NCBI GenBank assembly: GCA_002633005.1
Contig: NMRA01000041.1
Span: 1,233,609-1,297,608, forward strand
Source: Phoronis australis
Lineage: Eukaryota > Phoronida > Phoronidae
Direction of reading: 5' to 3'
DNA: 64,000 bases
Below, one piece after another: positions 38,201-48,200 of the stretch. Within the stretch, counting starts at the first letter, position 1; each line of letters opens with the position of its first letter. The notes under the pieces were generated by a model. It was not told where the DNA came from, made no database searches, and saw only the letters and a program-made list of their open reading frames with translations. Position numbers and translations under genes: made by a program.

Positions 38201-41040
38201 TCTTGCGAGAGCGTATATGCAGGACGTCCATTTTCTTCGTTTCGTCTCCACGTGCCGCAGGAGATCCACTGCATGATGTTCGTCAGAGCATTACTACGAA
38301 GTCCAAAGAACGTTCATGGTACTTCTGGTATGCCGCAGTCTCTTTTACTCACTGCCAGTGGAATCAGACGCCCCCTTCCCCCACTCCCTTTCCGCTAAAT
38401 TGGCGTATGGAGACCTATTGAAAGCAGTTGGCTAATACTACTTGTATTTACTTGCAGTTCTATTATATTAAATTTTACTTGTCGGCGTTGAGTTTCGTGC
38501 TTGTAACTAACTGCATTATATTTTCCACCTGGTTGGTAACGTATACTTGTTGGGACATGTTATTTAGTTGGATCTAGTTGTAATTTGTTTAATGTCTACT
38601 ATCTAAAGTTACATGTACATTGATAAACCAAGCGAGAAATTTCTTTACGTCTCAATTTGTTATGTGCCGGTGAAGCGTATTACACTTCTACTGAGCAATA
38701 AAGAAGACATTACGGCTCAGACATTAAAATTAAAACCACGACAGCACAGCATTGCTAGTGTATGATACTTTTTATATATCTTTGCGAAAAACATTTATAA
38801 AGGGATTATTGTTTGAAATTTTTACAACATCCGTGCAAGTGTCGTGTTCACCAAACAGATCTGGCTTTGCAAGCACAGTGCATGTACACTGTTTATGAAA
38901 ACTTTCATGGTTGTTCACGTGTATTTGGTAGACTAGAAACGATATTTTCATCGATAATTTTCAAATTCCAGGTTTAATATTAAAATAACGCTTAACAATC
39001 AATGAAATTTAAATCAACTTAGTTATCTGGTACAGTAGTGTTCTCGGAACACAAGGTTTCCACGAATCTCAAGTTGAATCGTTGCGTAATTCATTAATCT
39101 ACGCTGATCCGTGTTCAAAAACCCTCCCAAACATAGGACAACGTTATTCAATAAGTAAATTTGTTTTTATAGCTGACGATATTATCTAGTATGCAATAAC
39201 ATTCCGATCAAGTTTGAAAACATCGCACAATCGGTTTGAGGACTTGCTAGAAAATTGAACGCGGCGGCGTGAGCTAGTATTATAATTCCATTCAAATCGG
39301 CGGCTTTGACACCTTTTGGTTACCTGTAGTGGTGTCCTACTTATTTAGTAAATATCGTTTATCCAAATTATGAAATAAACAAGTTGAACAAGTTCATTTG
39401 TTTATTAAGGGAGAATGGGTACAGTGTATCATGAATGTAATTTACAAATTACCAAATACAGTAGTTTTATATTATAACTCACCAATACGACGATCACACA
39501 CCCACAGAACTGCTGCTTAGGGCTATGTTTATTTTCAGTTCCCGAATCCTTAGAAGGCCCTGAACTTATGTTGAAACCAATTGCCATTATGTATTTGGTT
39601 CATGAAAATTGGTTTAAAAGCCGTTTGTTTTGAGAAACTTGCATGCCGGACGTATCTTTGAATGCATTGCGTAGAGGCTCAAACTGAGGTTTCCAGCATT
39701 TCCAGCATACGCATACATGTACGCTTATCCATGACGTCAAAACGTAACTTGCTTCTGTTCTGTATCCTCGGCTGACTTATCTTAAAATGCGCGCTCACCA
39801 CATAAAGTTTCAGGACTCCAGTTTGGCGAATGAGAAGGATGAAATTCAAATTAAATCAAATTTCTTTATGTTAATCGAAAAAAATCGTTACGTTTTACCT
39901 AAGTCGGTGCTAAAATACCCAAAGCCAGGCAATTTTATAATCTAATAGCGGAAAATTCAGTTTCCGGTGTACTCAAGAAAATCTAAAATATTGTTTATCA
40001 AAAACTTCAACATGCTTGTGGAAAAAACCCACATTTCTGTGAAAGCGAGATAAGGTATTGTTTCAATTCCAAATAATTCAAAACTAATCAAAAACGCAAA
40101 ACATGGATTCAGCAACTTTAAAGCACCTATGAACCTCACTTGCACCACTTTTGGTTTTAGCCAATATTACCGTTATGAAACTGGTCTCAATTTGCTCTGG
40201 AGTCAAATTGTAGAGTGATTCCACCCAGATCTTAGAAAAAAGACAATTCTTAATGGCTTCAGATCATGGCAATATAAGCGCGCCAATCATTGTCTCGATG
40301 AATAACGAACCATCAGTTCTTTGCAAAACCAGATATGACTTCACATACAAGTAAAAAACACGTGAGACCAATTTCATAGCGGTAAATGATCTAAACCAAG
40401 GGAGTTTATAGCGCTCATATCACCCGCATCAGTTTCAGCCAATTAGGTAACGATTTTTTATACTCCCACTAAGTCACGCAACGCAATTTGAAACGCCGTG
40501 GCTTGCCTATGAGTACAGAACTTCAAATAGGATTTTGTAATATTCCCACATCTACTTAATTCGAGCCGAAAGCCGCTATGGCAACTAAATCGATTGACAT
40601 TTCTTTAGAGCAAGAGTTTACGTCGTATTGAAAGTGATTTGTGTTTTCAACCCATGTCAAAATTTCAACAAAAGCGCCATGGGTATTTCTGAATCCATGG
40701 CGGCGATCTGTCAACCGCGGCCGGAACCGGACGAAATGAAGTCAATTTGGGTTAAACCGCCATTGTTTTTGCTTGTTTAGGGTGCATTTTTTAAAAGGTG
40801 GACAACTAAAAAATACCGCACCACCGTACGTATTCTGAAAAAGCAAAGACTGGAACAAACTATGTTTTTGGTCTAATGAAACAAATCCAAAAGATGGCGC
40901 TTAGTTCAAGTCATTTACGAAAATTTGCCCTTTGCATGCGATGTCAAGTAACAGCCACAAGCAACATGCCGTGAACTTCTTTTGCTACCTATGATGGTTA
41001 GAATTAAAGACAGGTTCCCTGGATACACTAGTTGGAATAG
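35260..41040. other. Intergenic, no confident gene
   Basis: No recognised protein is found. A B-box-like tRNA-derived fragment (GCGGGTTCGGTTGCG on the minus strand, about 37330-37390) is present. A 27-codon frame in good ATG context at 40697 is noted separately. Nothing else could be supported. Confidence 0.35.
37325..37390 (-). repeat. Possible tRNA-derived SINE fragment
   Basis: The minus strand holds GTTAGACTGCGATCGAGATT followed by GCGGGTTCGGTTGCG, resembling the anticodon arm and B box of a tRNA-derived SINE head. The A box is not clear. Confidence 0.3.
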
Positions 41041-41048
41041 TTATGTCT

Positions 41049-41634
41049 TATCCCATACGCGTTGAATCTGTCGAGGGAAATACGGCCACGTAATAAAGTT
41101 TTCCGTATTCACCTCCCGCACTACTTCAACAGGGACCTTTGGCATGGACAGTTCCAATGGTAAGTCAAGGTGGACTCGACGTCGTTAGCCGGTTCGATCA
41201 CCAAACGTTTGGAAAATAGTTTAAAGTAATACAATTATAGCAGTGTAAATAACGCTCAACATACAATCAGGTCTCAATCGTAACATCAGGAACAGGACTG
41301 TTAATTATATGACAGTTCTGTCTCAGTTTTCATTTGCTAAATATTTTATCGTCTGCAACTCAGGCGCCGATCCCTCGGTAACTACAATATCAAATATTGT
41401 TGTTATTTAACTATTTTCAGGAGATGTTACAAGTTCAATGAAACGTTATCCTTGTTTTCATCTTTGTTATCTCTTTTCAAGTAATAAATCGTCACATTTA
41501 AAACTGTTTCTTTTACTAGAGAAAACGTGCAGCCTAATGCGCAAGTACATGTGCATACATATAGGATGTGATCCGCCACGTGAACCGCGGAAAAAATTAA
41601 AGAAACTTAGGAATTCGAAGCGTATGGGATAAAT
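41049..41634 (+). mobile_element. Inverted-repeat element, left copy of a pair flanking the TP53I13-like gene
   Basis: The ends are TTATCCCATACGC and its inverse GCGTATGGGATAA. A diverged copy (about 85% by eye over most of the length) lies in opposite orientation at 52842-53411. Shared words include CCGTATTCACCTCCCGCACT, CCGGTTCGATCACCAAA, GACAGTTCTGTCTCAGTTTT and GATCCGCCACGTGA. The left copy has extra sequence near 41375-41415. No transposase is visible, so it is non-autonomous. Confidence 0.7.
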
Positions 41635-42002
41635 ACAAAACGTACCTCGATTGGCGTACATGTACATGAAGTAATATCTCACTCGACATTATTTCGCGTT
41701 AACAAACATCCGGAGTACCTATATGGATTCAAGCTGACCTTTGCATATCGGTTTTGAAACCAAGGTGAGAATGTGACGTGCACGCAAGTTTTGAAACGGA
41801 GAACTTGAAAAATGTATGATTTCATGGGATTTCAGAACGTATTTCAAATATTTTGAAGAATCGTATTGATAACAATATGCACTTGGTTAGTGATAAAGGT
41901 ACGTGTACTTACTGTAAATGGGCATAACTGTGCAAGTAATGAAATGTAGTTTGCACTTTTCTCAAAGAGACTGACAACTTAAATTCTAAAACTTTTGACA
42001 AG

Positions 42003-42008
42003 TTTATT
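42003..42008 (-). terminator. Polyadenylation signal of the TP53I13-like gene
   Basis: AATAAA on the minus strand lies about 150 bp after the stop codon at 42160-42162, a normal 3' untranslated distance. Confidence 0.45.
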
Positions 42009-42159
42009 TTCAAGCAATAGTCCAGTCGTTAGCAAAACCATTTGTTAGTTTGTAGGCAGAGCAATTCCTGAGTTCGATCAAATCTGTGGTAAAACATACT
42101 CCGTGCCGGGAGGCGCGTTTGAAGGACAATTGCGATCAATTTTTACGTCTTCATACGTC

Positions 42160-42258
42160 TCAGAAAAGTAGAAGACTTCTTCGCATTTCGTGTTCTTCGC
42201 CGTCCTTGTCTTCCTCTTCCTGTTTGTTCAACTCGTACATTAGTTTAGGACTGATATC
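42160..42258 (-). CDS. TP53I13-like: TP53I13-like, exon 8 (last)
   Basis: Begins after ttttag in phase 0 and encodes 32 acidic residues (DISPKLMYELNKQEEEDKDG...) ending SLLLF and TGA. Phase and position fit, but this tail has no strong family motif, so it is the weakest of the eight joins. Confidence 0.6.
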   Translation of the reverse strand, partial: DISPKLMYELNKQEEEDKDGEEHEMRRSLLLF

Positions 42259-45200
42259 CTAAAAAGCAAAAACAATCATGCATGTATTTGATTTTGCTTA
42301 TACTTAGTGCACGTTCGTAGACTTAAAAACAGGACATGGAACATCACCGGTAACGTGAGTCTCCGTAATGTAAAGAGAAATTTAAAATACTAGTATTTAG
42401 CGATACAGTTTGTTGTATTACTGAAATGCAGATGAATCTGCATGATTAATGACACACGAGTTAAAGAAGATCACATTTAACCGACAGCCATGTGAATATT
42501 AAACAGGTTTCGAACACGTGTTCCATAAGTACATGTCCCATCATTTTTGATGAGAAAATAGAATTGACAATTAGTGACTTTGTCCCAGGAAGCGGCGTTG
42601 AAAGTATTGCATATAGGCACTCAACAACGTCTTCATCATCAAGCTTATACAAACTTGACCGGGAGACAACCTGAACAGAAACCTTCAAAGTTGTCCTCAG
42701 GTATGCAAAAACACTTGTTGCGTAAGCAGTGCTCCGTCGCCAGAACCCATACACATTCGTTTTCACCTCTCTCACTGCCTGCCTCTACCATGTCAGCAAG
42801 CAGCACAGCACCTTCGTAACTTACCGGGTTATGAGGGCAGATGACACTGTCCTTTTCGTCTGAGACAATTTGGGAGTGCTCAATGAGGGTGTCATTGAAG
42901 AATCCGTCCAAATACACAACAAACTCATTCGTCTGCAGTCCATGCATCTACGGAAAGCACAAAATACGTCATCGAGACAAACAAGCACGCAATTCGTTAT
43001 AACACTCAAAGATAGTATACGTTTTATTGCTGAGGAACATGTAAACACGGGCCAGCAGACGCACCAGAACTTAACAAATGATGAAAAGCAATTTTTTTCT
43101 ATCTTCACGTTTTTCTTGCTTCCATGGTTGCAAAGAAGCATCAACTCTTTTTTGTGGCGTAGCGCGCTATTGGCCAAGTAAATGAGAAAAAATATCTCAA
43201 CAAGTCAATTCGCAGTATTGTAGGCAGACTAGTAAATCTTTTAGTAAGTCACGCAGTATCCAGTCAGCTAGCTGCATCAAAACTAACTTTAAAATATGCA
43301 CCATATCTTAGCACCAAGGCTAGTAATAAAGAAGTAGTTCTGTACGACAAAGTATCAAAAACATACATCCATAGGTACTCTATACAGCATTGCAACGTGC
43401 ACACTGCACTCGCGTTTACGTTTTCGCTTCCAAAGTGTAACTGGGTGTACATGGGTACGACGTCTGGCACGTTCCAATGAAGACTGAGACGCGCAAACAT
43501 GCCACGACTACGTGTTTGTAGGGATAACGGGGAATGAGCAATTACAAAAAAATCACCATGAGATGTCCGTAATCGAATGTCAGTTTGGAAGAGGTTAAAG
43601 GCCTTGTAGTGTTGTTTTCTAAATCTTCTTTTGCAAAAGTGTGTTCCTTGCGGGCGGAAGTTCCCAGAAAGAGACGCCACGAGAGTGGCATGTTTTTTTA
43701 GAAATTAGATTGAATCGCATGATAGCATTAAACGTACGTGTAATTCTTACCTTGGTGAAAGCAACGGCCAAGTCTATGTCGGCATGTCCCAACAGCAGGG
43801 CGCAACCCCACGACAACAGAGCGTATGGCTGTAAATGGCAACAGATGTGGAGACATAAATCTCAGATCAATAAACTTTTCTCCAAAAGTGATTCCAAAAT
43901 TGACCAATCACGTCGCATGGAATTTCAACGTTTACCTGAAGCTTTTAACGTGATTTTTCAATATTTCCGTACATCGAAAGTGCATCCTACCGTTCAGTTT
44001 GTCAGGGGAAAGAATTATCAGTGGCAGTGTGATAAAATTTGGTATCACCTTGGAGATCCTTCATCTCGGTTGCTAAGATAATTGTCTCTATTTTGGCCCC
44101 TACCCGTCATATAGGACATTTTATGGCATATATTGTCGCACGCGACACTTACAGCCATCACGGCGACAACATTTTGTGAATGTGCCAATAAATGCCTTCG
44201 TCGTTCACGTAGCATGTTGGCACTCCCGGCACGTATTGTCGCGCTCCCTGTTGGGGTCGACAATACGAGTCATATACGACAATATCAGCCGATTTCATAA
44301 AGGTGGTTTGAAGTTAAACCTGGTTTAAACTGGACTTAGACCAGGTTTAAAGATAATCTGCATTTCATAAAGGTGGTTTAACTTTTAGACCAGTGGTCTA
44401 GTAAAACCTGGTTTAACTCCAGTTTAGACCTGGTCTAAGTCCGTTTTCATTTCACCAACGAGGTCTATATTCTTTAGACCTGTATTAAGATCTTAAACCA
44501 TGTTTAACTTTAAACTTGGTCAGACCCAGGTTTAATTGTTAAATATGTCAGACTTGCATGGTATGGGTACAACTGAATGATGCCGCGAAGTGCATTTGCG
44601 ACACAGATTGAGAGCGAAAATGGACTTTTTTCAATATTCAGCTTTACTACGACACAAGATCAATCATAGCAGAGGCGGATCTAGGATTTTTAAAGGGGGG
44701 TCAAGGACTTTTTGAAAAGGGAGACCAAGTCAACAATTAGAAAATTATAGATTTGATATCACTAAAATCAAGGGAAAAAACGGGGACTCCGGACCCTATG
44801 ACGCCCCTGGATCCGCCTATGCGTAGACCAGTACGTGCTGGAGTGTGTCCTGCGAATTCCTCAGAATACAACTGGTCGAGCAGGTTGTCATCGTTGTAAG
44901 TGCTACAGATTTGACTAAAGACAGCATATTCTGATTTTTCTGAGTTCCACCTCCCCTGTTTTCTATGATTTAATGTTGCCGGGAAGGGGTCTTGCCCCCC
45001 CTTTGGCCGCGAAAAATAAACACTAAAATGACACGGAAATAAATTTTTAGCATTTATCATGTTACATCTAATCATGAGGATGTTCTTTAATGTGTGTGTT
45101 TTGGGCACAGAAATTAAATTTTTCCTCATGAGAAAAGCTTTTAGACCTTTTTCGTAACTGTCTGCACTGATTCTACTAGTGTATGCCATTGTATACCCAC

Positions 45201-48200
45201 GTGATTAAGGTTTCATTGAAGCACGTCAATAGTTTCTTTGTTGGGTTTACCCAGCTCGACACAGTGGGGTGACTTTAATACTTTAAACCTGGTTTTACTG
45301 AACCAGCTTCCTGGTCTAGCAAAACCAGGCTTTCATACTCTTAAACCAACTTGGTGAAATGCAAGTCAGGTCTAAAATTAGACCAGGTTTAGGAAGAACA
45401 GGTTTAAGACTTAAACCTGGTTTTGTTAAACCACCTTTGTGAAATCGGCTGTATATGTCCACAAGAGGGCTCCCCTATGCTCTGCTTCCTGAAGGACTGG
45501 ACAGTAGTTTGTCAATGCGCATGACAAGTCTTACTAACGTGTTCATCGTCCAAGAGGTCAGTGGCACTGATAATGTGACGAAACATGCATCCTTTCAAGA
45601 CGTCTTTCAGTTTTTGAAGCTCCGCCTTGTCAACACATGGATCGTACAACAGAGCAATAGCCCCGTGCTGAAACATAAATTAAAATTGCATTTTCAGCTC
45701 GTAACGAACATTATTAACGCCGTGGCGGCTTTACGACATTCCAACTGTATACATGTATTTATTAAGTTTCATGGTACTTCCTATTTTGTAACCCATAATT
45801 TCAAATCAAGTTTTTAACAAGTTGAGATGAAATACTGGACTATAGACTACCTCCAGAGACCAGAATTCCGCGAGCATTACGCCCGCGGGATTCCAGACTG
45901 CTCCCAACACTCATTCTTATCTGGTTGACAAGATCAATGAATTCTTTCTTCCCCCTAACGCAACGTTTGCATTCAACATTTGAACGGGAAAGTAGTCCAA
46001 ACAAAATATATCGAAATCATCAGGTTGTTTGACAAGGTTAAACATTACTTCACCACAATTTTTCACGACAGCTTTTTCGTACAATGGAAATATAAGACAA
46101 AGTAATTAGCATTATGAACTCCGTATTAATTCACCTCAAGTGTCCTAAAACATCCGGATTACCTCGGCTATTTTCGAACTGTCGAATATACCAGTCGGAG
46201 GTGTGTCCTGCGGGTGTGCGAACTTAAGTCATACGGCAAGACACGAGACTTTTAAAGAGGAAATTGGTTGGTCGTATGACAGAAGGACGCACCTGCCGCA
46301 GAAACGAAACACCTCCAAGGCTAGATCTGAGACACCCTAAATACCAGAGGTGTTCCAGATGGTCCTAATGAACTATTTCTTTTTTCACGGCAGCTGCCGG
46401 AGTGAGACACATATTATCTCCGAGTGAACAGATTTTTCTCACCTCCAAACCGTGGAGATATCTTTCTGGTGGGATGTACCTGTACTCTCCGTACTGCGGC
46501 CAGACTGGGCGATGGGGTCCACTGAAATAAAGACGACTTCCTTATCCGTTATTTAAGTTGACCAGGTCAATAAAAGCGGCTGCACTGCTAGCTGTTCAGT
46601 GGTGCAAAGTTAGGATAGAACTGTTTTACGGTATTGCAATGTTACAAGCATGCAATAATGTGAGCAGTTCACTGAAGCAAACCAAGACTCAAACGGTTTG
46701 AGCTGTTAACGTTACAACTAATGCAAATGACGAATATAACGCTTTGGTGTGTTAAAACGTTACAAGCGTCACACTAGTAATAGATATTCACTAAATTAAA
46801 CCACGAACATCACGGTTCGATGTGATTAAACGTTACAAGCTGTTCACTAATGTAAAGCGCTAATGCGTTAACTGTTTTGCGGCGCTTAAACGTTATACAA
46901 GCGTCACCCTAATATCAGATGTTCACTAATGCAAAGCACAGATTTAACGGTTTTGGGTGCTAAAACGGTTCAAGCGTCACACTAACATGCTTTCTAATGC
47001 AAACCACGAATATAACGGTTTTGCAGTGTTAAAACGTTACAAGCGTAGTAGTGGGAGAACCACAATGAAAGTGCCACCTTTTTGACTCCTTAAAATCTTC
47101 CACTCCAACAATCGCTAACTGCGTTTAAGTTGTATACTAAACCAGATTGTCTCCAGGCGGGAAAGTTTTACCATGTCGGCTTAAATTTAGGAACCAAACC
47201 ATGAGATGCCAGGTTACCATTCTATGCAGACTACAAACTGGGTTGTACTAGGGGTTTCGTTATACTTTTGCGGATACCCCGATAAAACAGCCAACCCGTC
47301 TAATTGCAGTATATCAAGCAAGTCTATTAGACACACAATAAAGGGCAGACGTCTTCGCTTACAACTTACCTCACTGGCAAGTGATCCGGGTTTGGTGGTA
47401 CGTGCTCAGAGGTACAGTAATGAATAGGCTGCAAAAGGAAAAGGACACAAGCAATTAAACTTTCATTTTTGGGTTGTGTGGTTTTGTCAAAACTTGGTCA
47501 ATTCCTCGGCAACGGTGTGGACAAAGATTGTTGGGAATCTTGAGATACAGCGAAACTTGTGGGGCACTGCATGGCTTTGTGAAGAGCCAAAACTATACGA
47601 TCACATTGTGTGCTTATGATACTTTTTACGACTTCACCCTGCACCCAAAATTCAACATAAAGTGTATGGTCTTACTAAGAGCTGTAATTAAAGCAAACAC
47701 GATATAAAATAGAGGTATGAGGCATAACTTATGTCAAACCTGCTGCAAACCCGCTGTCAAATAACATTGCAGGTTTAGATTAATATTTTGCCTTCTTCAA
47801 CTGAAATTATGGAATTGGTCTTACTCAAATCAGGCACGACTCTCGGCGGGGTTGGAAGGAACTGATTGTTCGTTATTTTATAACGTCATTCTCAGAACAG
47901 TGCGTTGTCGCCGTCGGTCATTTTGTACGCTGACCAATGCTTAAGTGATAGCAAGCTAATTGTTTTTTTCTAGACATAGCCCAATAATCATTTCCTAGTC
48001 AGTACCATCACTGAGACCTGTTGTCTAGCGGTAAGTGGTCTAAAGATCCGTGCTTTTAGCTGAAAGGGAGTTAGGGGTAGCTTGCGCTTGCTCTGGCGTG
48101 AATTTAAGTAAGATCCAATTCCAAGACCATTAGGACTGTTTCTACTACAATGTAGGCCTATAAAGCAGAGATCGACCAGAAGAATATGCCCCTGAACCTT

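Noticed and set aside
43641-44081. 146-aa plus-strand frame
   Set aside because: Antisense to exon 6 of the TP53I13-like gene and to intron sequence; no family resemblance.
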